Shown: positions 1 through 10,748 of the stretch, one piece after another | How positions within the stretch are numbered: position 1 is the first letter of the stretch | Layout: every line of letters starts with the position of its first letter | NCBI RefSeq assembly: GCF_001039355.2 | Contig: NW_019775431.1 | Location: 168,725 to 229,353 of the forward strand | Direction of reading: 5' to 3' | DNA from: Lingula anatina | Taxonomy: Eukaryota > Brachiopoda > Lingulata > Lingulida > Lingulidae | Length of the DNA stretch: 60,629 nt | The notes under the pieces: model-generated | The model's database searches: none | What the model was told of the DNA's origin: nothing | What the model saw: the letters and a program-made list of their open reading frames with translations, nothing else | Translations under genes and position numbers: made by a program

Positions 1-53
1 GATCCAAGATTGAAGTCCATGTCCGGGTGGGGTCGCTCATCATCTTCTTTGTC
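1..53 (-). CDS. Probable internal exon (partial) of an unidentified gene leaving the window
   Basis: On the minus strand a pyrimidine-rich tract ending in ttttacag is followed by an open acidic stretch that reads DKEDDERPHPDMDFNLGS in one frame and runs off the window edge. The acceptor-like boundary lies between 54 and 53. The acidic, proline-containing composition looks coding, but 53 bases cannot identify the gene. The reading frame is a guess because the upstream exon is not visible. Confidence 0.4.
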
Positions 54-163
54 CTGTAAAAAGAATTGAAAAACAACATTAATTTTTTATCAATTTACCC
101 ATCCCACCACCACATGTGTCTGTACATAAAAACAATGCACAAAAGGGTGTTAGAAGAGCCTTA

Positions 164-378
164 GGCTGTATTCCCAGAACTTTTAGATCGATCTATCCCC
201 GCGGGGAGTCTCACTAGATTACTGTCAGATAATCCGGCTTAAATGTCCATCCGGCCTACTACAAGCTGTAAGGGGGTAATTAACTTTCGTGTCCGCTCGG
301 CTGACAGCTATTTAGCGTGAACCCCCAGGGAGTTAGGTCGATCTAAAGTAGATCGATCTCATCTCTGGAAATGGGGTC
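164..378 (-). mobile_element. 215-bp Harbinger-type MITE, copy 1
   Basis: This non-autonomous element starts with GGCTGTATTCCCAGA and ends with the inverted TCTGGAAATGGGGTC. Next to each end is a short subterminal inverted motif containing AGATCGATC. It is flanked by the 3-bp duplication TTA (161-163 and 379-381), as expected for the PIF/Harbinger TWA target. It is in opposite orientation to the copies at 41758 and 46868 and has exactly the same length. The sequence at 533-560 resembles its unoccupied target. Confidence 0.85.
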
Positions 379-884
379 TTAGAAGAGAAACACGACAACC
401 AAACAAGCGTGACCTAAATGGGACATATGAAGGTTTTGGTTCGCATGGATTGAAGGGTCGAATTCACAGAAGCACACCCTGGGGAAAAGACGAAACAATA
501 CACACTCACTCACACTTGAGAGAAAATGCACATCAGCCTTAGAAGAGAAACACGACAACCAAACAAGCGTGACCTAAATGGGGCATATGAAGGTTTTGGT
601 TCTAGCCTCAAAGGCCATTCAACTTTCAAGAACGACCTAGAAACATGGGCGTAAGAGGAATATGACAGAAATGAAAAGAGAGTATGACATGGTGGCACTA
701 ACCCATCTCCAGTAGCTTGGATTTCAGTCCATTTACGATTAATTTTTCTGATGCGGTTATTCGAGGTCCGAGCTAAGAGCTGAGTGTTATTTGTACATGT
801 ACATTTCCCAGAGCGAAGAGTTCGCATGGATTGAAGGGTCGAATTCACAGAAGCACACCATTACATGGGGAAAAGACGAAACAT
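379..884. repeat. Local duplication with an indel
   Basis: The stretch from about 379 to 498 recurs at 538-601 plus 821-883. The first shared block runs from TTAGAAGAGAAACACGACAA to AAGGTTTTGGTT and the second from TTCGCATGG to GGGGAAAAGACGAAACA. The second copy carries about 220 extra bases (602-820) between the two blocks. No convincing gene is seen in either copy. Confidence 0.75.
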
Positions 885-1190
885 TCGATGTTTTGTGCTA
901 GTTAAGATGCATTGGCGTAGGATCACATGAGATTTGAAGGCAGTTGCCCGAAGAAAATCGCTCTCACTTCGCGTCCTTTGTACTCCTCTGGAGTGAAACG
1001 CAACATGTCCATCCCGCTTCACAATTGCCCGCTCTTCCAATCTTAGATTGTCGACTGGGGGCGTTGCTGTCGTCAGCATCCTGTCAGTTTGAACGCGGGG
1101 GTGTCGTATGAGAATGAGGCCCGAATTTCATTATTGCATTGTATATCCCCACGTTTGAAATGCATTCAGTGTTTTTATAACCTAAACTTT

Positions 1191-1235
<45 letters not shown>

Positions 1236-2145
1236 CGCATTTACCTCGGAGGGAAGAATCAATGTACGGCTATAATAGTTTTTCGAGGGAAACCACGCAT
1301 GCCTCTCCCCCAATTATTATTGACAGTGTCCTTGCATCTTGTTGACATGATATCAACCTGAAGTTTATAAACCTGCCCCAGGCCATCATTGGACGACCTT
1401 GTCCGCTTACACTGGAACACTTATTCACAATATACACTGATCCACAATGCACTTTGAAGAAACTTTCATTTCATTTCTTGTTTCACAGATGATGATAATA
1501 AAGATAAAGTGATAATACATTTTTGCTATAGATATTTATGTGGAGTTGTCCAGTTTTTTTGGTAGCATTAATTTTCGAAAGAGAAAGGATAACGAAAGTA
1601 TAATATACTTGGTGTGATTTAATGTTTTTGTTACTTTTTACATTTGCTTAAATATTTTAACTACTTCTTATATTTGCTTGAAAGAAGATGGCATGCACGG
1701 CTCCATAGTCCCCCTTTTCACTGTTCAGAACTGGCATCAGTGGCATGGTTTTAAAAAACTTGTGTGTGTGGGGGGGGGGGAGGTAGGGAGTTACCTCCTT
1801 CAGCTCCTGTGATCTTTTATGTTGTTTAATTACCCAAATTAACAGGTCTGTAGACGGAAAGGGGGGGGGGGCGAACCCCAGAAGAAGGTTGTTTGCTCAG
1901 GGCAAAGCATATTTTAAAACAGTTTAAATAAGTTATACATCATAATTTCGAACTTAATATTTCCCCACTCTTTAGATATTTACATTTCACTGGAGAAATA
2001 AATGGAGATTGATAATTAAAATGGCCTTAATTGCTAAAAATAGTTCCCTCTCGATTTTAATGTACAAACACTGTAAGTCACTTACCCAAATCTTAGAAGT
2101 TATTTTTCCCGTTTTCGACCGCGTGAGCGGTGTGACCTGACCTCC
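885..2145. other. Intergenic, no gene seen
   Basis: This is AT-rich sequence containing a pure A run at 1197-1234 and G runs near 1771 and 1861. Short open frames here lack domain signatures and codon bias. The A run could be a retroposon tail, but no upstream body is recognisable. Confidence 0.5.
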
Positions 2146-2310
2146 CAGGCCCGTAGCCAGGGGGGTTCAGGGGGTTCGAAAGAACCGCCCCTTTTGCTGG
2201 GAAAAGGTCCACTCTGGGTAAAATTTGATCTAGGTACAAGTTTTTATGGGAAAAGGTCCACTTTTTCAAAAAACCAGCCCCCCCTTTTGAAATTGCTGGC
2301 TATGGACCTG
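2146..2310. mobile_element. Short MITE with CAGGCCCGTAGCCAG termini
   Basis: The left end CAGGCCCGTAGCCAGG is mirrored at the right end, whose reverse complement reads CAGGTCCATAGCCAGC. G-rich and C-rich stretches lie inside the ends. The CAGG termini and layout resemble non-autonomous hAT elements. I could not find a convincing 8-bp target duplication, so the superfamily is an inference. Confidence 0.6.
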
Positions 2311-2638
2311 CCTCTCTACTTAGTAAGTGTCTGTGTGGTCTGTCCATGTTGTCCGTGTTGTCGCTGCCACTGTCATAACTGCCAAAATGTATTTTTGTGT
2401 TGCTTTAAATTTACTGAGTGGCTGAGAGGCAGGTTGTTTTTTAAAGGTCTTTTCAATCACCCAAACCCAGTATAGGGGTGCAATTGAGGTTACAGGCATG
2501 CCCTTAAAAATATTTAGTGCACAGATTGCAAACTCTGTTTGATTATTATAGGGTCCCACATGAAGAAGTTTGCATCGTTTGTTTCACTCTCCTAGAACCA
2601 TGAATAATAAAAAATAATTCATCGTCTATCCCCAAAAA

Positions 2639-3252
2639 GGAACATACGTTACTGTCACAAATGCAAAATGTCCAACTGTGAAACGTTTTACTCACTTTGA
2701 AAATTCAGTCATCACTGGTTTTGTTCTTTGATTTATCTCCTTCAAGTATAACTGTAAAAAAATTATAATAAAATGTCAATATAATAATCTTCTGTATAGA
2801 GCAGTTTTAATTAAAATTGTTTTTGAGCGACTTTAAATTGCTTGTCACTGAATATTTAAAAAAACGGGGAAAATACACTCTACCGACAGTAAAATGAGCA
2901 TTAAATAAATTATTTTCCCCTCGTGATTCAAAAACTATATCAGGTATGTGAAACTATCATGGAATCACAATATATTTTTCGGTGAGCAACAGAAAACACT
3001 GTTTTCTATTGCACCAAGTAATTGAACAAAATGAAACTTTTGGACCATTTTTCTGGGGAACATACGTTACCTAGTATTAGCCATGACACGAAGTCCCTTG
3101 GGTTACAGTTTAAATATTTATAAAAAACATCCTAACGTCATGTATAATTTACCATGACTGAATCACTACAAAATATATCGGAACGCGGTATAAAAATTAA
3201 AATTAAATGACCCGGAACATACGTTACCGTACGTTTTTGGAACATACGTTAC
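2639..3252. repeat. Four copies of a 14-mer, GGAACATACGTTAC
   Basis: The exact 14-mer occurs at 2639-2652, 3057-3070, 3214-3227 and 3239-3252, always on the plus strand. Near the last two, a second phrase (ACGCGGTA followed by an AAAATTAAAATT-type tract) is also repeated. This points to decayed interspersed units rather than a simple tandem array. No coding potential is seen. Confidence 0.65.
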
Positions 3253-3445
3253 TATTTAGGGCTCTTTGCGTAAAGACGCGGTAAAAATTAAAATTGAATT
3301 TAAATTGTGACAGTCGTGGATTTTTGTTCTATGCACATATTATTTTAAAAAATTGAATAAAACTTTGACACTTCAGCATGTAAAATGCACCTCTATGTGG
3401 GGTTTGGGTGAATACGATAGTGAAATTTTACATTTCTATGTACAC

Positions 3446-3580
3446 GCCCGTAACCAGCGATTTCAAAAGGGGATCTTTTACCAGAAAAAAACTTGGATCA
3501 TATTTTACCCTTTTTTTCCCCGCCAAAAGGCCGGTTCGTTCCTACCCCCTACCCCTCTTTCCAGCCTGATACTACAGTAG
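3446..3580. other. Possible one-ended MITE fragment
   Basis: CCCGTAACCAGCGATTTC followed by G-rich and then C-rich tracts resembles the ends of the other CAG-type MITEs in this window. No matching opposite terminus was found. Confidence 0.3.
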
Positions 3581-3789
3581 CTGCAGTGAGAATACCAGCA
3601 CATACGCGAAGTATTACTAAATTGTACATGAATTTGATTTGTGTCGCGTCTGGTATTATTTCAGATCATTTTCAATAAGAGATCTAGACACTGACAAGAA
3701 AATACCAGGTTACATAGTAAAGGCTGTAGAGACTTTTATCAAACTCTCTACAAGCCAGCTACACGAATGACAAATGAAAAAAAAAATGA

Positions 3790-4356
3790 AACGCAAAGTC
3801 AAATTTTGATGTACATTGGAAAGATGTCTATAAGAACTGTTTCGAAACAACAAAGAACACCAAACTGCAGTGGTTCCAATACCGCATAATACATAGGCTC
3901 CTGCCTGTTAAATCATATTTAAAAACTATAGGGATTGAAAACGATGACGTCTGTTCTCTTTGTGGTGTTGCAAGGGAAGACATTTCGCATACTTTCTTCC
4001 AATGCGCGTATAGTAAAAAAATTTGGGAAGAACTGAAAGCTTACATCTTTAACAGAACGAATAAAAACATTACCTTTAATGAAAAATGTATCCTTTTCGG
4101 CTATCCAACAAACCCAAACAGCCCAATTAATTTTGTTATTCTTTGTACGAAATTTTATATTTACATAAGTTTCAAAAAAAAAGAATGTATGCGTCTTTCT
4201 TCACTCATAAATTACATAACGGATCAATTTATAATAGAAAAATTCAATGCATTAAAAAAGCTAAATTTAACAAACTTTGAAAAAAATGGGAAAATTGGTC
4301 AGACATGTTTGAATTTAATTAGCTTCAGCAGAATAATATTTTGCACTTTTTGCTAA
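3790..4356 (+). pseudogene. LINE ORF2 C-terminus with zf-RVT domain
   Basis: One uninterrupted frame without an early ATG encodes the end of a LINE polyprotein. It contains a motif LQWFQYRIIHRLLPVKSYL, then CSLCGVAREDISHTFFQC (Cys-x2-Cys-x7-His-x4-Cys) and a following KKIWEEL helix, the signature of the zf-RVT zinc-binding region downstream of reverse transcriptase in L1/Tx1-type elements. Near 4290 the expected KKWENWSDMF end is reached only by shifting frame in an A-rich run, so the last residues are frameshifted. The endonuclease and RT catalytic domains are absent, so it is non-autonomous. Confidence 0.8.
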
Positions 4357-4399
4357 ATAATATGTTGTAGTTATGGATGAATACATTGTGGTATCGATC

Positions 4400-4402
<3 letters not shown>

Positions 4403-4444
<42 letters not shown>
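4403..4444. repeat. (ATT)n microsatellite
   Basis: A run of ATT trinucleotides inside the 3' part of the LINE insertion. Confidence 0.95.
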
Positions 4445-4446
<2 letters not shown>

Positions 4447-4889
4447 ACCTATTGTTCATGAGATTATAAACTTATATTCGTGTGTGTGAGAGAGAGAGTG
4501 TGTGTAAGAGAGAGAGAGAGTGAGTGTGCAGTGTGCATTTTCCATACTTGGGTATATGTACTTTCTTATACTGAAATTTTTCAATAAAACAAAAAAAAAA
4601 AAAAAAAAAAATACCAGGTTATGAAAATACTCCATGTGCCGACTCAAATTAGGAAAATAGTTAATAATTTAAGGTGGTAGAAAATTTACTCTGAAGATGA
4701 TTTGATATTTTCAAATTCTGTATTTGAAGTAATTTTTTGCTCAGATAATAGATTGGGAATTAAAATATGAAGACAAAAATGTGAGCTTTTAGTTTAGCAT
4801 AATTGAATTTTGAATTAAAACAAACTACCTGACTGGATAAGTTTATATTTTTGCAAGATTCCCGGTAAGAGCTACGACTTGATATACAG

Positions 4890-5660
4890 ATACTTCGCCC
4901 CAAGTTGGAATTAGTACTGCAGGGTACTGCGAGGCGTGGAGCGCAGTTTTTCCATTTGATAGTTAGGTATTCCGAGCAAGAGGCTGTTGCAATAATCGAG
5001 TCTAGAAGCCACAAATGCATGGATGAGTAGCTCTGTTTCCTTGCTGTCAATAAGGATATAAATAAATCCATAAATAAATGTCAATAAAGAATCTTAGATA
5101 TTCGTTGCAGACTAAAACATGATAACTTACACACTTTGTTAATGTGTGATGTCATGTCACATTTGTTGTTGAAAATTACACCCAGATTTCTAACTTCTGT
5201 GCTTGTTGTGATAACAGAATCTCCAACTATTTAGCATGGTGCTGTCTCCGAAAAACTTAGAGTTGAAGTGGACCAATTCAGTTTTATCATCATTGAAGAC
5301 TAAATGGTTGGACTTGAGCCAAGATCTAAGTTCATGCACACAAGCCTCAATAGTTGCTTTTTAGCATAAAGATTTTTACATATAACATATATCTGAGTAT
5401 CATCTGCGTACAGCATCAGATTGAACCCAAACTGAGCGACTATATCCTCTATGGGTGAAGTGTATAGTACAAAGAGAACAGGACCAAGCACGGAGCCTTT
5501 AGCCTGATTTAGAAACAGAGAAAACTATGCGCACTTGTTGCTCGTGTCCAGTTAGGTAAGATTGAAACCAGGAGAGCACTGTGCCCGTTATCCAAAGCGA
5601 TGAGCAAGTCAATGGAGCAATATGTCATGATCAAGAGTATCAAAGGCTGCTGATAATCGG
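4890..5660 (-). mobile_element. CR1-like LINE reverse-transcriptase remnant
   Basis: The minus strand carries broken frames of a CR1/Jockey-type reverse transcriptase in order: SAAFDTLDHDILL (about 5650-5600), SWFQSYLTGHEQQVRI (about 5575), LGPVLFVLYTSPI with the catalytic YADDTQIY (5490-5380), LVFNDDKTELVHF (about 5300), and FVASRLDYCNSLLLGIPNYQ (about 5020). Several stops and frameshifts separate the blocks, so the copy is dead. The order of the blocks agrees with a single insertion. Confidence 0.85.
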
Positions 5661-5848
5661 GTCATTTTTTTAAAGTTATGCTATTTTACCGCTTTTTTCA
5701 GCATTTATGCAACACTGATAAAACATTTCAAGGGAAACCGATAGGCCTATTGTCTTGAAACTCGAGTTAGAAAATCAGCTTGATCGGACCATTTTGACAA
5801 CAGATATGCCGTTTTTCTGCTTTTAACATATTTAATCCACCTTTATAA

Positions 5849-5901
5849 CAGGGGCGGATCCAGGATTACTTGAAGGGGGGGGGGGGGGGTCCATTTTAAA
5901 A
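5849..5901. mobile_element. One-ended fragment of the CAG-GGGCGGATCC MITE family
   Basis: CAGGGGCGGATCCAGGATTA followed by a long G run and GTCC matches the left end of the fuller element at 11478-11763. No right terminus is seen. Confidence 0.6.
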
Positions 5902-6856
5902 TGAATCCAAGCACAATTTTGGAAATATGTCAGAAAAAATTTAAAAGTCACTCCTTTTCACAGCAGTACTTTACTTATTTATTCTTTTAATGCTAATTGG
6001 ATTTTCTAACTTATTTTGCAATGACTATTTAAATTAGATGTTTTTGACGATCGATCAATGCCTATGTCCTACAGTAGCAACACCTTTTCAAAGCATGACG
6101 CAGTCTCTTCCCCTCTTCTTTTTACCAAAATTAAGAGTGAATTATTCAAAAATGTCAGACCAGCGGCGTGTCACACTGCCCCGGATGTCACCCTTTACAA
6201 TATGTGTGTCAATGAAACAAACGTGTATTGGAACGCGTATAACATGTCTGAATATGAGCAGGGAAAGAATACCTGTTCTAACCANTACTGCGGTCTCAGC
6301 CTCATTGTGACGGCTAGCACGGCAGAAAAGGTCTCAAAAAGTGTTAACTTTCGACCAGTTTGCGCTCCCACACACACACAAAAAAAGAAATAGAAGAACC
6401 AGTCCGTCCCTTCCTGTGTTGACGTGAAAAAAGTGGGCAGGGGGTTTCTAAACACCATTATTTTTATAGCCCGCGCTCCGACTGCCTTGGGCAGTCGTAG
6501 GTGTGTGAGAAAGGGGCCTTCCCCCAATCTATTTTGAATTAAGCCGTTGATGTTGCGATTTTGTCATGTAAACCAAATATTGGTCTTCAAAATGGAAGGT
6601 AGACTGCTCTGTATGAATAAAATTAACAAACCTAGGCGGGACTAGTCTCTATAGTACACGGCGTATGGAATATTGTTCTCTACAAAAATTGGCCCGTTCA
6701 TGAGAAGACGTGTTACTGTCTACCATTAAAAGACCCAGTTCAATAGAAAATGGAACGACTTTTTATAGCAACCCTGAATCAATTTCTGATTTCCCATCGA
6801 GTTAATTCTGAACCATTCTTACGTATATAGAGATTAAAATAGATTAAAATAAATGA

Positions 6857-6889
<33 letters not shown>

Positions 6890-6969
6890 GAGAAAGGTTG
6901 AACAATAAAAATGGAACTATACGGCATTTCGGTACTGAGTTTACTTGTGAATGACCTATAAATCGGGGC
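5902..6969. other. Intergenic, no gene seen
   Basis: No supported gene. There is a single N at 6285 and an (AG)n tract at about 6856-6894. Overlapping open frames near 6040-6390 on both strands look non-coding and cross the N. Confidence 0.5.
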
Positions 6970-6972
6970 TTA

Positions 6973-8647
6973 CACCCCGGTCACACCTACACGACGCAGG
7001 ATCGACACACGGCCGACGCGCTGAAAAAATTAGGCAATTTTGGCAATTTTGGCCAGTGCGCTGTTATGCGTCTGCATTCGTCAAACGCGCCGGACGACAG
7101 TTATGCATTCGTTTTCATTCGCTCTTGTGCGTCTGAGTTTTTGTGCATGCACGAAAATGTGCGTTCAGCTCGACGCATGAACTTACACGTCAAAAGGTCG
7201 CTCGGCATACGCAGAGGCCGCTGGACCAGCGTCAATCAGACCTTGCATAAATGTTAGGTGTTCGTTTCAAATCCGTTGGCTTTGGCGTAGCGAGCACACA
7301 GCATGCTTCCAACGCATGCGTAGCGAACATGCAGCGACCATAAACGGGTGCTTAACGAATCTCTAACGAACCAGAACGAACGTTGAACGACTCTATAACG
7401 CAGCCAGCGTTATTGTAGCGCGCCTCTGTCGAGTTCCTAGCTTGTCCCGAGCCTAGAGTGTATCCATGGTGTATACATAAATGGGTCCTCTGTATCCACA
7501 TCACTTCTCTACTTTTGCTGAATAACCTCTGCAATATATGGAAGATCTTGACAGGCTGCGATTAGAATACGAAACTGCAGTTCTCCAACATTCTCATAAC
7601 GTCATGGAACTTGCACTCCACCAAGTCTGTAACATCAGGAGCATTCTGGCGAACCGTTTTCAAGTTCTACTTAGGACAATGCAGCAGCAGTCCAAGGCCA
7701 TCAAAAAGATTGTAATAGCAAGCATCTTCCTCCACAACCTTATGAGGACCCGGTATTCACTGCAGAGCCAGCAGCTTGACGTTTCTGAGAACCTGGGTCA
7801 AGAGTTTGCTGCTGGCGAGTGGAGAAATGGCCGAAATCTACAGGACACCCGCATCGTCACTGGCAGCAACACGTCCAGCAAGGAAGGGAAAAAACAGAGA
7901 AATATTATCAAACACTGGGTCAACTCTGAAGCCGGATCTGTTCCATGGCAAGAAAGGATGATTTAGACCACCTCTTTCTTCCCTTTGCAATGATCATTTA
8001 AACATACACTAAACAAGACATTAAATAATACACAGTGGTACAAAATACATTATGCACATGTAATGTTACTGTAATTAAAGTTACAATCAGGGTTAAATTT
8101 TGTTCTCTGAGATGATCTTAATTTTAATATTTTGTATAGCTCGATTTTTACATAAATTAATTGGAAAATAATATAATTGGAAAACAATTACATTGACAGT
8201 GTATATAATGTAAATGCTTCTCTTTATTATTTTGCTGTTTAAAATCACCTTCCCAATGAATAAAACGATAAATGTGTATCCAAGAAAGCAAACATGATCA
8301 AAAATTTATGCACAAAAATGTATTTGTAAATATAACAAAACAATAAAAAAGAAAAACCAAGAAAACGCTATCTGTTCGCTTAATGCGTGCTGAAATACGA
8401 GGGCCATTCGTTCCTTGCGCCAAAAACCCGTCGTGCATTCGTTGGATTTTTTTACACGTGCGTTTTATATTCGATCTTCATGCGCCCTTTATACGCAAAA
8501 TACGCCAACAAAACGCTATGTATTCGCTATTAACTCGCAATTTTTCTAGCAAATTCTGTCAAAAGTTGGACGCACAACAGCGCATTTGGCTTATTTTCAT
8601 GCGCAATGCATGCGTACCTCGTGGGTTCTGTAGATGTGACCGGGCAT
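6973..8647 (+). mobile_element. Decayed PIF/Harbinger DNA transposon
   Basis: The left end CACCCCGGTCACACCTACA is mirrored at the right by TGTAGATGTGACCGGGCAT. The ends are flanked by the 3-bp target duplication TTA (6970-6972 and 8648-8650). Subterminal zones rich in short gcg/tgc/acg words (about 7050-7400 and 8380-8640) are CpG-rich compared with the flanks. Between them is a transposase C-terminal fragment. At about 1.7 kb it is shorter than a complete Harbinger element and is presumably an internally deleted copy. Confidence 0.85.
7538..7966 (+). pseudogene. Harbinger (DDE_Tnp_4) transposase, C-terminal fragment
   Basis: The 142-codon frame contains IRSILANRFQVLLRTM and IVIASIFLHNLMRTRY, which correspond to the end of PIF/Harbinger transposases: the conserved 'ILxxRFRVL' segment after the catalytic Glu region, then the 'CxxLHNxL' helix. 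It closes with a GSVPWQ-type tail. The family is usually about 350-450 residues; the helix-turn-helix region and the DDE residues are missing, and the first 15 or so residues (MEDLDRLRLEY) seem joined directly to the C-terminal part. It therefore cannot be active. Confidence 0.8.
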
Positions 8648-8650
8648 TTA

Positions 8651-10387
8651 AGTAAGCTCAGTAGCTGAGGGCAAATTTGGGACAAAGGAAGCCAAGATAT
8701 GAAGTTGCCTCGTACACAATTTTTTTAGTGCACTTCTTTTGTTTACGTACTTAAAGAGAGGAATTTCAAGACAAACCGACTTTTCTCGACCTGAGCTCAA
8801 AACTACGGAAGATTTTTACCTAATCTAGGTTATAGAAACAAGTTAAATAATAATAATAATAATAAAACACTTCTTTAAAACCGCGCTACACATGCGTCTC
8901 AGCGCTGTTTACATAAAAAATAAAAAACTCCACAGACAAATTAAAGCCAGTATAGACTAAAAACAGAATACTTAAAAATTTTAAAAACTAAAAAGATGCT
9001 ATAAATTAAAGTATTCTTTAAATAAAAAAAGTTTTTAAATTCTTCTTAAAACAGTAATATGAGTCATCCAGAGACACATTAGATCTTGTGATAAAATTAG
9101 ACCATAAAATCGGTGCACAAATCTCGAAACTTCTGTGTCCATATGTTTTAAGAGTCTTTTTGGTGTCTTTTCGCTTAAGTTGAAATTGTCCACTAGATCG
9201 AAGATTAAAGATGTTCCTCTATGATAAATTAGTTGAAAAAAAATTACCGAGAGAAAAAAAGCATCATTTTTAGTGTCACTTGCGGTATGAAACATTAATA
9301 TACTGCACGTAGAATATTAACTGCAAAAAGCATACCAGGAAATCTATTACATTATAATATGCGCCTTCGGACAAAAAATTCATAGACTGTGCTAGATGAG
9401 GCAAAGCAAAGATGCTGTTGTTAATGCTGAATTAATTTTGTTTTTTCTTAAAAATAGAATAAAATAAATAAGATAAAAAAAGTATGTTTTCAAGTAAATA
9501 TTTGATCAAATATAAATTCTTAAACGGCGTAGCATCCATTTTATATATGCTGAAAAGATAATTTTTTACCAAACTGATGAAATACAGTATAATATATTGA
9601 ACGAACAACTTCAATAAATTAAACCAAGGATTTCAAGTCTTTGATTAAACTAGCCCGACTTATTCCACTATTAGTTTATTAATTTTTGCACGTTATTGAA
9701 ATCTGGAGTTTTTTTGTACTTATGAAGTACTAACAATATATCGCAGATTAAAGCTCGAAAAATTGTTAACGCATTGCATAGAATTGTTTTCAATTTTAAT
9801 TTGGCAGTTTTAATTGTGTAGTTTATTTAAAAACAACAGTTTTCACGCTCCTGTCAATATACAGCGACGGGCTACTTATTGCCCCGGCCCTTTTAAGCAA
9901 CGATAACAACCGGTACTTTTTAATTTTACCTGGACACTAGCATCATTATCTCGGCATTTTTTTTACTACGTAACTCATGAAAAAATTGACAAGGTTTTAC
10001 TTTTTATACCATTCGTTTATTAAAAATGACCCAAAAATATTCATTGGGTGTAAAAGAACATGCGTATGATTAAAGTAATATGTTCAATTCGTATGCGAAG
10101 TTCCGATTTCGTACTAGCACCAAAGAAAGGATCATGGAGCAACAAACAATATATTCATGTATAGTCATTTTACATCATATCCAGAAAAAGAATGCCAACT
10201 GATTTTTAGTACAATTAAAAACGCCTGTGAAAGAACCTGGGACTCTTTCACGTTGTTAAATTTCAGTCTCTCGGTTGAAATAAAGAACCCAACGTTTTTT
10301 TAACGCGCTGCAAAAAAAAAAGAAAATAAAATGCTTCGTATCTCCAGAATGTTACGTATTGTTATAGGCAGGTATGAATCAAATTCA
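8651..10387. other. Intergenic, no gene seen
   Basis: AT-rich sequence with a short (AAT)n tract near 8850. Minus-strand open frames at 9035-9295 and 9432-9614 are low-complexity. I see no RNA gene or domain. Confidence 0.5.
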
Positions 10388-10748
10388 AACAGGCTAATTC
10401 AACTTTGATGGAAGCTGAATGACAGTTTTTTTAAACAAAAGTCAAACACAATTACTACACTCTTCTCTCCGAACATCTAAAACTCCAATAACCTTTGATT
10501 GACAAGGTGCCAATCAAATTCATTAGTTTTGATAGTTGCTGTCAAGTAAAATCAGTTTGATTGGCAGGTTATATAAACAAACGTCAATTACAATCATCAC
10601 AGTGGATCACTATAGTCGTCGAAAACGTTTAGTTCAAGCTTCCTACATCCTTTGATTGACAAGGTGCCAATCAAATTCAGTTAGTTTTGATAGTTGCTGT
10701 CAAATAATAACAGCTTGATTGGCAGATTATATAAACAAACGTCAATCA
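10388..10748 (+). promoter_or_regulatory. Tandem CCAAT/CCAAT/TATA promoter-like module
   Basis: Two well-matched units (10492-10590 and 10649-10748, period about 157) and a degenerate third (about 10388-10450) each end in a TTATATAAAC TATA-like box. Each good unit has TGCCAATCAA, an excellent NF-Y CCAAT box, upstream, and its exact reverse complement TTGATTGGCA immediately before the TATA box (in unit B one base outside the core differs). This resembles a compact polymerase II promoter of the kind seen at histone genes. No coding sequence follows closely. A donor-like CAGTGAGTA lies about 50 bases after the last TATA box, so a short untranslated first exon is conceivable. Function is inferred. 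Confidence 0.4.

Larger units (their letters stand above)
3713..4610 (+). mobile_element. 5'-truncated L1/Tx1-like LINE insertion
   Basis: The insertion ends in an (ATT)n tract, a low-complexity tail and a poly(A) run, and is flanked by a direct repeat AATACCAGGTTA (3701-3712; right copy ending at 4621). The body encodes the C-terminal part of a non-LTR retrotransposon ORF2. The long target duplication, poly(A) tail and missing reverse-transcriptase core are typical of target-primed reverse transcription with 5' truncation. The open reading frame suggests a fairly recent insertion. Confidence 0.85.

Noticed and set aside
510-848. 112-codon minus-strand frame
   Set aside because: It spans the local duplication and its 220-base extra block, so its openness reflects repeated sequence. 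No recognisable domain.
9870-9905. Possible histone 3' stem-loop near GGCCCTTTTAAGC
   Set aside because: The downstream arm does not pair with GGCCC; no histone coding sequence nearby.
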